Below, piece by piece: positions 39,051 through 48,355 of a stretch of 64,000 bases of DNA (position 1 is the stretch's first letter; the number at the start of each line of letters is the position of its first letter). The notes under the pieces are model-generated. The model was not told where the DNA came from. It made no database searches and saw only the letters and a list, made by a program, of their open reading frames with translations. This DNA is from JBBIOU01 sp037443205. Lineage in GTDB: Bacteria > Bacteroidota > Bacteroidia > Flavobacteriales_D > UBA2798. A program made the position numbers and the translations under genes. The stretch lies in assembly GCA_037443205.1 (NCBI GenBank), contig JBBIOU010000006.1, positions 1-64,000 of the forward strand, read 5' to 3'.

Positions 39051-39098
39051 TTTTCTTTGCCGTAAAACCAATACTATCATTAGTCAAAAATTTACGCT

Positions 39099-39106
39099 TA
39101 TATTTG
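39099..39106 (+). promoter_or_regulatory. -7 promoter element before recF
   Basis: TATATTTG matches TAnnTTTG, eight bases before the ATG at 39115. Confidence 0.45.
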
Positions 39107-39114
39107 CTTATTGT

Positions 39115-40242
39115 ATGTATCTTAAAAAATTATCATTAGTAAATTTTAAAAATTACGAACAAGCTCAATTACAGTTTTGTCCTACTGTTAATTGCATAAC
39201 AGGTAACAACGGTGAGGGAAAAACTAATATTCTGGATGCCATACACTACTTATCTGTTTGTAAAAGTTATTTTAATCCGGCCGATACACAAAACATAAAA
39301 CACGATCAGCAGCTATTTGTTATACAAGGCGAATTTTCCCTGAATGAACATGATAATACCGAAATATATTGCGCTCAAAAAAAAGGACAAAAAAAAATAT
39401 TCAGGAAAAATAAAAAAGATTACGAAAAACTTGCAGACCATATTGGTTTAATACCATTGATAATGATATCACCTTCCGATACCGATCTTATTACCGATGG
39501 AAGCGAAATACGAAGAAAATTTATTGATAGCATTATTTCGCAATACAATAAATTATATCTGGACAAATTGATAGAGTACAATAAAACACTTGTTCAACGC
39601 AATATGCTTTTAAAACAATTTGCCGAAAAACAATATTTTAATAAAGATTTACTTGAGGTGTATGACGAACAACTTAGCTCGGCCGGACAATTTATATACG
39701 CACAAAGAGTAGAATTTATAAATAGTTTTACAGGATTGTTTGCCAAATATTATGCATATATCAGTAATAGCAAGGAACAGGTAAATATTGAATATAAAAG
39801 CGATTTATATAATCATAACATGAATGATTTATTGTCGCAGTCCCTATCGCGCGACAGAGCTACACAATACACTCAGGCAGGTATCCATAAAGACGATTTG
39901 TTATTTACCATGAATGGCAGTGCCATAAAAAAATTCGGTTCTCAAGGACAGCAAAAATCATTTTTGATTGCTTTAAAACTTGCTCAGTATTTTTACATAA
40001 AATCAAAAAAAAATGTATTGCCGATACTTTTACTTGACGATATATTTGATAAATTAGATGATTTGCGAGTTGATAAACTTATGCAACTGGTAACTCAAAA
40101 TGATTTCGGTCAGGTATTTATTACCGATACAAGCTACCATCGGCTTAGTTCCATTTTAAATAAAACACAAATTAATTATAAACATTTCCTTGTATCAAAC
40201 GGCATAATTAATGAAACGCAATACCAATACACAAACGCTTAA
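39115..40242 (+). CDS. recF: DNA replication and repair protein RecF
   Basis: SMC-like ATPase of the RecFOR gap-repair pathway that loads RecA on gapped DNA. The Walker A is GNNGEGKTN (30-38), the ABC signature GSQGQQKS, the Walker B LLLDDIFDKLD, and the N-terminus LKKLSLVNFKNYEQAQL is typical. The length of 375 residues is normal. DUF721 starts 32 bases inside its end, a pairing common in Bacteroidota. Confidence 0.95.
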   Translation: MYLKKLSLVNFKNYEQAQLQFCPTVNCITGNNGEGKTNILDAIHYLSVCKSYFNPADTQNIKHDQQLFVIQGEFSLNEHDNTEIYCAQKKGQKKIFRKNKKDYEKLADHIGLIPLIMISPSDTDLITDGSEIRRKFIDSIISQYNKLYLDKLIEYNKTLVQRNMLLKQFAEKQYFNKDLLEVYDEQLSSAGQFIYAQRVEFINSFTGLFAKYYAYISNSKEQVNIEYKSDLYNHNMNDLLSQSLSRDRATQYTQAGIHKDDLLFTMNGSAIKKFGSQGQQKSFLIALKLAQYFYIKSKKNVLPILLLDDIFDKLDDLRVDKLMQLVTQNDFGQVFITDTSYHRLSSILNKTQINYKHFLVSNGIINETQYQYTNA

Positions 40243-40504
40243 ACAGGCTATAGACAGGCTCTTAAAAGCATACGGTTTAGGTGATAAAATGGCCGAATAT
40301 GATATTATTGAGGCATGGGAAGAAATAATGGGCAAAACCATAGCAAAACGAACCAAAAACATATACATTAAAAATTCAGTTCTTTACATAGAAATCGAAT
40401 CATCTACATTGCGTAATGAATTAAACATGGCCAAAACAAAAATTATAGAATTAATTAACGAAAAAGCCGGAAAAGAACTTGTAAATAATTTGGTAATCAA
40501 ATAA
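40211..40504 (+). CDS. DUF721 domain protein (DciA-like)
   Basis: A 97-residue basic protein beginning MKRNTNTQTLKQAIDRLLKAYGLGDKM, with WEEIMGKTIAKRTK and the SSTLRNELNMAKTKII ending of DUF721. The family includes DciA, a loader of the DnaB replicative helicase; the conservation of the C-terminal half is compatible with this. It overlaps recF by 32 bases and is probably translationally coupled to it. Confidence 0.88.
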   Translation: MKRNTNTQTLKQAIDRLLKAYGLGDKMAEYDIIEAWEEIMGKTIAKRTKNIYIKNSVLYIEIESSTLRNELNMAKTKIIELINEKAGKELVNNLVIK

Positions 40505-40672
40505 AACCTGCAACACTTCGTGTTAATGTTTGTAAATTACCTTTTATCAGCCAAATTATCAGTGTTTTAATAACCATAAATTATTCACATTCGATGTTTC
40601 ATTTCTTTTTAAAGATTAACAATCAATAAACATACACTTATATATATTCGATGAATAAAATTGCATATCTGC

Positions 40673-42010
40673 ATGGCACGAAAAAAAAGTTCTTTAAAAA
40701 TTTTTGTATTAGACACATCAGTTATTCTTCACGATCATAATTCCATTAACAATTTTGACGAACATTATGTGGCTATACCCATAACAGTTCTGGAAGAATT
40801 AGATAATTTTAAACGTGGGGGCGACTCTAAAAATTTTGAGGCTCGCGAATTTATCCGCATCATTGATAAGTTATCGGGCAATAAATCATTGCAAGAATGG
40901 ATACCCCTGGAAGGCAATAATAAAGGTCGTTTTAAAATTATTATGACCAACGACAAAACACCGGTGGATGCTAACCGTATTTATGGAGAAAGAAAAGCCG
41001 ACCACCACATTCTAAATTCATGTCTTACCCTGATGCAACAGGAAAAAGACAAGAAAGTTGTACTTATCTCTAAAGACATTAACCTGCGTTTAAAAGCCAA
41101 AGCACTTAACATACCGGCCGAAGATTATGAAACCGGTAAAATTAAAGACCTGCACAACCTTTATACCGGTAAAACCTACATAGAAGATGTTGACGGAGAA
41201 GAAATAAGAAAAATATTTACTGATGGCTACACCGATAACATCGGAATTCTTGGAACAGAATTACATAATAACCAGTTTTATATACTAAAGAATCACAAAT
41301 CATCTACCCTGGCTTACTACAATCCGTTTTATAACAGAATAGAAAGAGTAGAAAAACAATTTACTTACGGAATAAAACCACGCAATGCCGAGCAAACCTT
41401 TGCCTTGCACGCTATTATGAATGATGATGTAAAACTTGTTACCATACAAGGTGTAGCCGGTACAGGTAAAACTCTATTGGCATTAGCAGGCGCCATAGAA
41501 CAACGCAAAAAATACAACCAAATTATTTTGGCAAGACCCATAGTGCCGCTCAGCAATAAAGATATAGGCTATTTACCGGGAGATGCCAAAGAGAAGATTA
41601 ACCCTTATATGGAGCCTTTGTGGGATAATTTAAAATTTATTAAAAACCAATTCAGCGAAACAGAAAAACGACACAAAGCCATAGATGATATGCTGCGCGA
41701 AGAAAAAATTGTAGTTACCCCATTGGCTTACATTCGAGGAAGAAGTTTTTCTAACATCTTTTTTATTATTGATGAAGCACAAAATTTAACCCCGCACGAA
41801 GTAAAAACCATCATTACCCGTGCCGGAGAAAACACCAAAATTATTTTTACCGGAGATATTTATCAAATAGACACGCCTTATCTTGACGAACAAAGTAATG
41901 GCTTGTCATATATCATTGACAGGTTAAAAGGAAACAAATTATTTGCCCATATTACCCTGGAAAAAGGTGAACGCTCAGAACTGGCTAATCTGGCCAACGA
42001 CTTGCTATAA
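40673..42010 (+). CDS. PhoH-like protein with PIN domain
   Basis: A 445-residue PhoH2-type protein. The N-terminal PIN nuclease domain (FVLDTSVILHDHNSI, then the acidic positions in MTNDKTPVDANRI and LISKDINLRLKAKALN) is followed by a PhoH ATPase with Walker A GVAGTGKT, the NPYMEPLWDNL stretch and Walker B FIIDEAQNLTPHEVKTI. PIN plus PhoH fusions act on RNA in actinobacteria, with ribonuclease and helicase activity. The ATG at 40673 is taken; an upstream TTG adds only MHIC. Confidence 0.92.
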   Translation: MARKKSSLKIFVLDTSVILHDHNSINNFDEHYVAIPITVLEELDNFKRGGDSKNFEAREFIRIIDKLSGNKSLQEWIPLEGNNKGRFKIIMTNDKTPVDANRIYGERKADHHILNSCLTLMQQEKDKKVVLISKDINLRLKAKALNIPAEDYETGKIKDLHNLYTGKTYIEDVDGEEIRKIFTDGYTDNIGILGTELHNNQFYILKNHKSSTLAYYNPFYNRIERVEKQFTYGIKPRNAEQTFALHAIMNDDVKLVTIQGVAGTGKTLLALAGAIEQRKKYNQIILARPIVPLSNKDIGYLPGDAKEKINPYMEPLWDNLKFIKNQFSETEKRHKAIDDMLREEKIVVTPLAYIRGRSFSNIFFIIDEAQNLTPHEVKTIITRAGENTKIIFTGDIYQIDTPYLDEQSNGLSYIIDRLKGNKLFAHITLEKGERSELANLANDLL

Positions 42011-42021
42011 CATCTATAAAA

Positions 42022-42555
42022 TCAAGGAGGATACGGCCCTTTGTAATTAGCACACGGTATGGCATGCCAACTGCATGGTTCATGGTAATTTATTGTAAAA
42101 TTGTTTCCCGATTTTTGTACCTCAATCACTAAATCTGCGCTTTTAAACCATTTCTCCAGGCATGCTTTATTTATGGCTTCATAGTAAGTGGTTTCCTTTT
42201 CATATAGTTTAATCCATTCATCTATTTTTTTACGATCTTTTTTGTTTTCATCAACAACACAATAAAATCCCGGTTCAAGTTTCAGATTAATTTTACCCTC
42301 ATCATCCGTTACTACTTCTTTTATAATTGTTGCATTGGCCGAATTTTCCTTCCCTTTTTTGACAAATAACTTTTTACCTGATAAAGGTTTGGGTGTATTG
42401 AGTTCCTGCATCATATCATCACTTGGCCTGGCACCACCACAATACGATTGAGTGTACGTTACCGTAATTTTTACCTCATATTTTGTTTTAAACCTACACA
42501 AATCAGCTGCATTTAAAAAAATAAATGAGCAAATTAATATCCCGTAAAATTTCAT
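42022..42555 (-). CDS. hypothetical secreted protein
   Basis: A 177-residue protein with an N-terminal hydrophobic export segment (about residues 4-17) followed by a CRF motif. The middle (GKKLFVKKG, VTDDEGKINLKLEPGFYCVVDENKK) resembles a small carboxypeptidase-regulatory-like beta sandwich, and there are further Cys residues near the C-terminus (CSWHAIPCANYKG). No catalytic motif is seen. It is divergent from methylmalonyl-CoA mutase. Function unknown. Confidence 0.7.
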   Translation of the reverse strand: MKFYGILICSFIFLNAADLCRFKTKYEVKITVTYTQSYCGGARPSDDMMQELNTPKPLSGKKLFVKKGKENSANATIIKEVVTDDEGKINLKLEPGFYCVVDENKKDRKKIDEWIKLYEKETTYYEAINKACLEKWFKSADLVIEVQKSGNNFTINYHEPCSWHAIPCANYKGPYPP

Positions 42556-42623
42556 AAAAACATATTTTTTGCTAAGTTAATATAATACACAAATTATGCC
42601 TTAAAAATTTAAGATTATTCACT

Positions 42624-42631
42624 TATTTTTG
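42624..42631 (+). promoter_or_regulatory. -7 promoter element before methylmalonyl-CoA mutase gene
   Basis: TATTTTTG matches TAnnTTTG, eight bases before the ATG at 42640. Confidence 0.45.
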
Positions 42632-42639
42632 TTGCTTCT

Positions 42640-44772
42640 ATGAGCATAGATTTTACCAAAATAAAATTTCAAGAATTAATTAAAAATTCTGAAAAAGAAA
42701 AAATAACTGCAACAGAAAGTTTTGTTACGGCCGAACAAATTCCGGTAAAAAATATATATACAGAAGAGGATTCCAAACCTCTTAATCAATTGCAATTTCA
42801 TGCAGGGATAGCGCCATTTTTGCGAGGTCCGTATGCAAGCATGTATGTGCAAAAACCATGGACAATCAGGCAATATGCCGGTTTTAGCACAGCCGAAGAA
42901 TCAAATGCTTTTTATCGCAGAAATTTAGCGGCCGGGCAAAAAGGCTTATCCGTTGCCTTTGATTTAGCAACCCACCGCGGATATGACAGCGACCACCCAA
43001 GGGTTGTAGGCGATGTTGGCAAAGCCGGTGTCGCTATCGACTCGGTATTGGATATGAAAATATTATTCGATCAAATACCCTTAGACCAAATCTCGGTTTC
43101 TATGACCATGAACGGAGCTGTTTTGCCCATTATGGCATTTTATATTGTTGCAGCCCGCGAACAGGGTGTTAAACCCGAACAACTTTCGGGTACCATACAA
43201 AATGACATTCTCAAAGAATTTATGGTTAGAAACACCTACATTTATCCGCCTGCTGCCAGCATGCGAATAATCGGAGATATTTTTAAATACACAAGCAAAA
43301 ACATGCCACGATTCAATAGCATCAGTATATCCGGTTATCATATGCAGGAAGCAGGCGCTACGGCCGACATAGAACTTGCCTATACACTGGCCGATGGTTT
43401 AGAATATTTGCGCACAGGTATACAAGCCGGAATGGATATAGACGATTTTGCACCTCGCCTCTCATTTTTTTGGGCTATAGGCATGAACCACTTTATGGAA
43501 ATTGCTAAGATGCGGGCAGCAAGAATGTTATGGGCAAAAATTGTAAAACAATTCAATCCCAAAAATCCCAAATCCATGGCTTTGCGCACGCATTGCCAAA
43601 CATCCGGATGGAGCCTTACCGAGCAAGACCCCTACAATAATATTACTCGCACCACAATAGAAGCCCTTGCCGCTGCCTTGGGTGGTACACAATCATTACA
43701 TACCAACGCTTTAGACGAAGCTATAGCATTACCCACCGATTTTTCTGCACGCATTGCACGCAATACACAATTAATTTTGCAGGAAGAAACACATATATGC
43801 AATACCGTTGACCCCTGGGGTGGTTCGCATTATTTAGAAACACTTACCTATCAATTAGCTGCAAAGGCCTGGCAATTAATTCAAGAAGTTGAAAGCATGG
43901 GAGGCATGGCTAAAGCTTTGGAAAGCGGATTACCGAAACTTAAAATAGAAGAGGCCGCAGCCCGGAAACAAGCACGCATTGATGCAGGAAACGATGTGAT
44001 TGTGGGAGTTAATAACTTTATAATTAACGAAAAAACGGATATTGAAATTTTAGAAATTGATAATTCAAAAGTTAGACAAAGCCAAATAGAGCGATTGAAC
44101 AAATTAAAAGCCGAAAGAAACTCTAATGAAGTAGAAAAAATTCTTAATGAACTTACGCACGCGGCCCGTAATAATTCCGGCAATTTACTGGAAATAGCCG
44201 TAAAAGCAGCCGAAGCAAGAGCTACTTTAGGAGAAATTTCTGAAGCGCTCGAAAAAGTTTATGGCCGATATAAAGCACAAATAAAATCAGTTACAGGTAT
44301 CTATTCTAAAGAAGTTATGCAAGATAAAGATTTTACACGCGCATGCCGGCTGGCCGATGAATTTGCTGCCCAGGAAGGACGCAGACCCCGCATCATGATA
44401 GCAAAATTAGGACAAGACGGACACGACCGGGGAGCCAAAGTAATTGCAACTTCTTTTGCCGATATCGGCTTTGATGTAGATATAGGGCCGCTCTTTCAAA
44501 CACCGCACGAAGCCGCCCGCCAGGCCATAGAAAATGATGTACATATATTGGGTATTTCTTCACTTGCTGCCGGACATAAAACACTTATACCGCAAGTTAT
44601 TGATGAACTAAAAAAAATGGGTAGATCTGACATTATAGTTGTAGCCGGTGGTGTAATACCCCAACAAGACTATGATTTTTTGTTTAGTAAAAATGTTGCG
44701 GCTGTTTTCGGCCCGGGTACTAAAATTGCCAAAGCAGCTATTGACTTATTAAACATTTTGCTCGGTAAATAA
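42640..44772 (+). CDS. mutB: methylmalonyl-CoA mutase, large (catalytic) subunit
   Basis: Adenosylcobalamin enzyme that interconverts succinyl-CoA and methylmalonyl-CoA in propionate metabolism. The N-terminal substrate barrel (IRQYAGFSTAEESNAFYRRNLAAGQKGLSVAF, RIIGDIFKYTSKNMPRFNSIS) is followed by the cobalamin-binding domain with DGHDRG (593-598, His595 as cobalt ligand), GISSLAAG and VVAGGVIP. The 710-residue length fits the large subunit. No small subunit or meaB/argK chaperone is adjacent; the next gene, ten bases on, encodes an MscS channel. Confidence 0.95.
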   Translation: MSIDFTKIKFQELIKNSEKEKITATESFVTAEQIPVKNIYTEEDSKPLNQLQFHAGIAPFLRGPYASMYVQKPWTIRQYAGFSTAEESNAFYRRNLAAGQKGLSVAFDLATHRGYDSDHPRVVGDVGKAGVAIDSVLDMKILFDQIPLDQISVSMTMNGAVLPIMAFYIVAAREQGVKPEQLSGTIQNDILKEFMVRNTYIYPPAASMRIIGDIFKYTSKNMPRFNSISISGYHMQEAGATADIELAYTLADGLEYLRTGIQAGMDIDDFAPRLSFFWAIGMNHFMEIAKMRAARMLWAKIVKQFNPKNPKSMALRTHCQTSGWSLTEQDPYNNITRTTIEALAAALGGTQSLHTNALDEAIALPTDFSARIARNTQLILQEETHICNTVDPWGGSHYLETLTYQLAAKAWQLIQEVESMGGMAKALESGLPKLKIEEAAARKQARIDAGNDVIVGVNNFIINEKTDIEILEIDNSKVRQSQIERLNKLKAERNSNEVEKILNELTHAARNNSGNLLEIAVKAAEARATLGEISEALEKVYGRYKAQIKSVTGIYSKEVMQDKDFTRACRLADEFAAQEGRRPRIMIAKLGQDGHDRGAKVIATSFADIGFDVDIGPLFQTPHEAARQAIENDVHILGISSLAAGHKTLIPQVIDELKKMGRSDIIVVAGGVIPQQDYDFLFSKNVAAVFGPGTKIAKAAIDLLNILLGK

Positions 44773-44782
44773 TCTGTTCATT

Positions 44783-45658
44783 ATGAATAAGCAAACAAAA
44801 TTTTTTGGATTTCAGGTAGAAGAGCACATTGCAATTACGCTTAAAATTATCTTCATCTTAATTTTTGCAATACTATTAAGCCGTGTTGTACAAATGCTGA
44901 TGAATCGCTTTATAAAACGTTCCTCGGCCGACCTTAAAATAGACCCCACCAGATATAAGTTTGCTAAAAATTCATTAAATGTTATCATCGTGATTTTTGC
45001 GGCTATAGCAATTATTCACTCCATACCTTCTTTGCGAACTATTTCACTAACACTATTAACCGGTGCAGGAATTTTTGCTGCAGTTTTAGGTCTTGCCTCC
45101 CAGCAGGCATTTTCTAATATTTTTAGCGGTATTTTTGTTGTAATTTTTCGTCCGTTTAGAGTAGGTGATGTAATTAGAGTAGGACAGGACTTATTTGGCG
45201 TAGTAGAAGACATTACACTTAGGCATACAATTATCCGCGATTTTGAAAACCGAAGAATTATTATACCCAATGCTGTTATCAATAATGAAACCATTATTAA
45301 TAATGATATTGTTGATGAAAGGGTACGCAGAAATATAAATGTAAGTATAAGCTACGAAAGCGATATAGATAAAGCAATATTAATTATACAACAATTAGCA
45401 CGCAGCCATAAATATTTTTTAGATAGTCGTACCGATGAAGAAAAACAAAATAATACTCCCGATGTTGTGGTACGTGTCATTGAATTGGGCGATTTTGCAG
45501 TTAAATTAAGAGCTTATGTTTGGGCGCGTAATTTTGACGAAGCATTTGAAATGCACTGCGATTTAAATAAATTAATAAAAGAAGAATTTAACCGTCAGGG
45601 TATTGAAATTCCTTACCCGCATCGAACTATAGTATACAAGAAAGATATAATAAAATAA
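44783..45658 (+). CDS. MscS-family mechanosensitive ion channel
   Basis: A 291-residue inner-membrane channel with three membrane segments (about residues 10-35, 60-82 and 92-116). The pore-lining third segment is LLTGAGIFAAVLGLASQQAFSNIFSGIFV, and the MscS signature RPFRVGDVIRVG begins the beta domain. The C-terminal alpha/beta domain ends with GIEIPYPHRTI. It protects against osmotic downshock. It follows the mutase closely, so the two may share a transcript, with no evident functional link. Confidence 0.92.
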   Translation: MNKQTKFFGFQVEEHIAITLKIIFILIFAILLSRVVQMLMNRFIKRSSADLKIDPTRYKFAKNSLNVIIVIFAAIAIIHSIPSLRTISLTLLTGAGIFAAVLGLASQQAFSNIFSGIFVVIFRPFRVGDVIRVGQDLFGVVEDITLRHTIIRDFENRRIIIPNAVINNETIINNDIVDERVRRNINVSISYESDIDKAILIIQQLARSHKYFLDSRTDEEKQNNTPDVVVRVIELGDFAVKLRAYVWARNFDEAFEMHCDLNKLIKEEFNRQGIEIPYPHRTIVYKKDIIK

Positions 45659-45678
45659 ATTTTTCCTGTTTATTTTTT

Positions 45679-46464
45679 TTAATCAATAAAGTAGTATTGG
45701 TAAACTTTGTGTTGGCCTGATTTGTAATAAACTTTTAAAGGTATGGCAGAAAAATTGATAGGTTCATGTTTACCCGTTTTTTTGTTTAATACAGATATAT
45801 TAAAAATTTCTTGCGGCTCTGCGAATTTCTCTGCACTTATATATTCTTTAGTCTGTAATGAGTCTTTTGATGTAATTTTTTTGGTATAGCTCATATTTGC
45901 ATCCATAGATTTGTAGGATAGTTTTACTTCAACCGATTTTTTGCTGCGATTATATATTACAACCTGCATAGCCATAGGAGTTGCACATGCATTTGATTGT
46001 TTTTCGGGTTGTTTTTGTTCTTCTTTTTTTTCTTCTTTTTGCTCGTTTTTGTTTTCGGTATGAGGTGTTAATGTAATTAGCTTATGTTGATTGTCATAAC
46101 TATCTTCACTAAAAAACGTTATATTACCGTTTTCATCAAGCAGGTGTGTTGATTTATACCACTGTATTCCACCATCGGGTGCACTGCTACATTCAATTTT
46201 TTTTACTCCTCCATTGTCATGATAAGTTAAGTATATCGAAGAATGTCCGGCATAATTTCTTCTATACCCTTCAAATATCCGTTCACCTTTTTTATTAAAA
46301 ACTTCCACTTTTTCTTCTTTATATCCTTGCATACTTTTATCGGGCCATTTAATTTTTGTTTCTTTAGAGGCTATTTCTCCGCTTTTATATTTTTTAGTTA
46401 CTGTTTCTTGCGCTTTTACAGTAATTATACAAGCAAAGCAAAAAATACAAATTATAATTTTCAT
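45679..46464 (-). CDS. hypothetical exported MORN-like repeat protein
   Basis: A 261-residue protein with a signal peptide (residues 1-18, ending VKAQ). The middle shows MORN-like turns of the form KSGEIASKE, NKKGERIFEGYRRN and DNGGVKKIE, as in the YwqK-type repeats of Bacteroidota. A Lys/Glu/Gln-rich linker (about residues 138-158) separates it from a beta-sandwich C-terminal domain (QVVIYNRSKKSVEVKLSYKS). Function unknown. It converges on the MscS gene. Confidence 0.72.
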   Translation of the reverse strand: MKIIICIFCFACIITVKAQETVTKKYKSGEIASKETKIKWPDKSMQGYKEEKVEVFNKKGERIFEGYRRNYAGHSSIYLTYHDNGGVKKIECSSAPDGGIQWYKSTHLLDENGNITFFSEDSYDNQHKLITLTPHTENKNEQKEEKKEEQKQPEKQSNACATPMAMQVVIYNRSKKSVEVKLSYKSMDANMSYTKKITSKDSLQTKEYISAEKFAEPQEIFNISVLNKKTGKHEPINFSAIPLKVYYKSGQHKVYQYYFID

Positions 46465-46799
46465 ATAGGTAGTTTATGATATATTTAATCAATAATTATT
46501 CCAATTTTTTTAGCACAAACCCGATTTGTATGCATATCTATTACTTATTATGTGTAGCGGGTAAATGTGTTATGAGCGTATAAAATAAACTATTAACTCA
46601 AATTAATCAATAGAAAGCAAAGTATTAGCCGGAATTTTGCTTTTGATAATACCGCCACAATCTCTCCCTTTTTGGGGAGAGCAAGTCATTTTTAATTTTC
46701 AGAATAGAAAAGCGTGTTCTATTTATAGTTAATTAACCTCGATTTAGTGGTTGTTTCCTTCCGATAAATCGGAATGATTACAAGCACTTTATCTATTAT

Positions 46800-46933
46800 C
46801 CCAAATTCAGCATTAGAAATTTGAAATAAATCCAAATTTTCCGCCAGAGGCGGACTGAGTGCTTTGGCAAAGGTGCGGGATTTGGGTTATCCGCCCTCAG
46901 GCGAGTATTACGCATACTAATGCGTAATGTGGG
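46800..46933 (+). mobile_element. 134-bp MITE-like element, copy A
   Basis: Non-coding element bounded by CCCAAATTCAGCATTAG on the left and the reverse complement of CCCGCATTACGCATTAG-like sequence on the right, 13 of 17 positions matching as imperfect terminal inverted repeats. It contains a CCGCC/GGCGG hairpin and a 10-bp GCATTACGCA-type stem. Bases immediately outside both ends are ATTAT (46795-46799 and 46934-46938), a perfect 5-bp direct repeat. It matches copy B in reverse orientation at about 128 of 134 positions by eye. Non-autonomous: no transposase lies within. Confidence 0.8.
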
Positions 46934-46957
46934 ATTATGCATTTACTAATGCGTAAT
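46934..46957. repeat. hairpin adjoining copy A
   Basis: ATTATGCATT and AATGCGTAAT pair (one G-T) around a TACT loop, followed by TTGGGTT as at the other end of the element. It may be a remnant of a second insertion next to copy A. Confidence 0.45.
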
Positions 46958-47004
46958 TTGGGTTGCACGCTATGCGTGGCTAATGACAATTTTGAGATTA
47001 GGAA

Positions 47005-48309
47005 TTATGATCGTTTAATTTCAGCGCCCAGTTTTTGCAAGCGAGTATCTATGTTTTGGTAGCCACGGTCTATTTGTTCGATGTTGTGAATGGTGCTTTT
47101 GCCTTCGGCACTCAGTGCGGCAATAAGTAGCGAAACACCGGCACGTATATCGGGTGATGACATGGTTACGCCTCTTAGCGGAAATTGCCTGTTTAAACCG
47201 ATTACTGTGGCACGGTGCGGATCGCAAAGTATAATTTGTGCGCCCATGTCAATAAGTTTATCTACAAAAAATAATCTGCTTTCAAACATTTTTTGATGTA
47301 TTAACACACTGCCTTTAGCTTGTGTGGCAACTACCAGTACAATGCTTAATAAATCGGGTGTAAAGCCGGGCCAGGGTGCATCGGCAACAGTCATAATAGA
47401 ACCATCTATAAATGTTTCTATTTCGTATTTTTCCTGCGAGGGGATGTATAAATCATCGCCTTTCAGTTCCATTTGTATTCCCAATCGTTTAAATACATCG
47501 GGTATAATTCCCAAATCGGGATATGAAACATTTTTAATGGTAATTTCAGATTGTGTCATGGCAGCTAAGCCGATAAAACTGCCAATTTCAATCATATCGG
47601 GTAATAATTTATGGTGGCAACCATGCAAATATTCTACACCTTCAATGATTAGTAGGTTAGAACCAATACCTGTAATTTTAGCTCCCATACGTACCAGCAT
47701 TTTGCATAATTGCTGGATGTAGGGTTCGCAAGCGGCATTATAAATAGTTGTTTTTCCTTTGGCAAGCACCGCTGCCATGATAATATTGGCGGTTCCTGTT
47801 ACCGAGGCTTCGTCAAGCAAGATGTATGTTCCTTGCAGTTGGGATGCTTCTACTCTGTAGAATTCTTCTTTGGGGTCGTAGGTAAAACGTGCGCCTAATT
47901 TTTGAAAGCCTAAGAAATGTGTATCTAATCTTCTGCGACCTATTTTATCTCCACCGGGTTTGGGTATATATCCTTTGCCCAGTCTGGCTAGTAAGGGACC
48001 TACTATCATGATAGAACCTCTTAAGCTGCCCCCCCGGTTTTTAAAATCTGCAGAGTTAAGATAGTCTATGTTTACGTCTTTGGCTTCAAAGCTAAATGTT
48101 CCTTCTTCAATTTTTTCAACGTTTACACCCATAGCTTGCAACAAACTGATGAGTTTATTTACATCAATAATATCCGGAACATTTTCTATGATAACTTTTT
48201 CGGGTGTAAGCAGTACAGCACTGATAATTTGCAAGGCTTCATTTTTGGCTCCTTGAGGAATGAGTTCGCCTTTAAGTTTTTTTCCTCCGGTTATTTCAAA
48301 GGTACCCAT
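47005..48309 (-). CDS. murA: UDP-N-acetylglucosamine 1-carboxyvinyltransferase, Asp-type active site
   Basis: First committed step of peptidoglycan synthesis, adding enolpyruvate to UDP-GlcNAc. EPSP-synthase-like two-domain fold, 434 residues. Motifs PQGAKNEALQI (18-28) with the substrate-binding Lys-Asn, and PGGDKIGRRRLDTHFLG (118-134). The position of E. coli Cys115 holds Asp121, the change that makes MurA insensitive to fosfomycin in other bacteria. The DUF4290 gene immediately upstream is a typical Bacteroidota neighbour. Confidence 0.95.
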   Translation of the reverse strand: MGTFEITGGKKLKGELIPQGAKNEALQIISAVLLTPEKVIIENVPDIIDVNKLISLLQAMGVNVEKIEEGTFSFEAKDVNIDYLNSADFKNRGGSLRGSIMIVGPLLARLGKGYIPKPGGDKIGRRRLDTHFLGFQKLGARFTYDPKEEFYRVEASQLQGTYILLDEASVTGTANIIMAAVLAKGKTTIYNAACEPYIQQLCKMLVRMGAKITGIGSNLLIIEGVEYLHGCHHKLLPDMIEIGSFIGLAAMTQSEITIKNVSYPDLGIIPDVFKRLGIQMELKGDDLYIPSQEKYEIETFIDGSIMTVADAPWPGFTPDLLSIVLVVATQAKGSVLIHQKMFESRLFFVDKLIDMGAQIILCDPHRATVIGLNRQFPLRGVTMSSPDIRAGVSLLIAALSAEGKSTIHNIEQIDRGYQNIDTRLQKLGAEIKRS

Positions 48310-48355
48310 GTTTAATTTAGTGTTGAGAGATTAAAAGAGTGAACAGATAAAAGCA

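Larger units (their letters stand above)
46465..47004. other. intergenic region carrying the mobile element
   Basis: About 540 bases between two minus-strand genes, without a plausible protein. It holds a CTCTCCC/GGGAGAG hairpin (about 46672-46688), a TTCCGA/TCGGAA hairpin (46759-46774), the 134-bp element (46800-46933), and directly after it an extra hairpin (46934-46957) whose right arm resembles the element end. Confidence 0.6.

Noticed and set aside
42024..42030. AAGGAGG as a ribosome-binding site
   Set aside because: It is inside the coding sequence of the minus-strand secreted protein and no plus-strand start follows at a proper distance.
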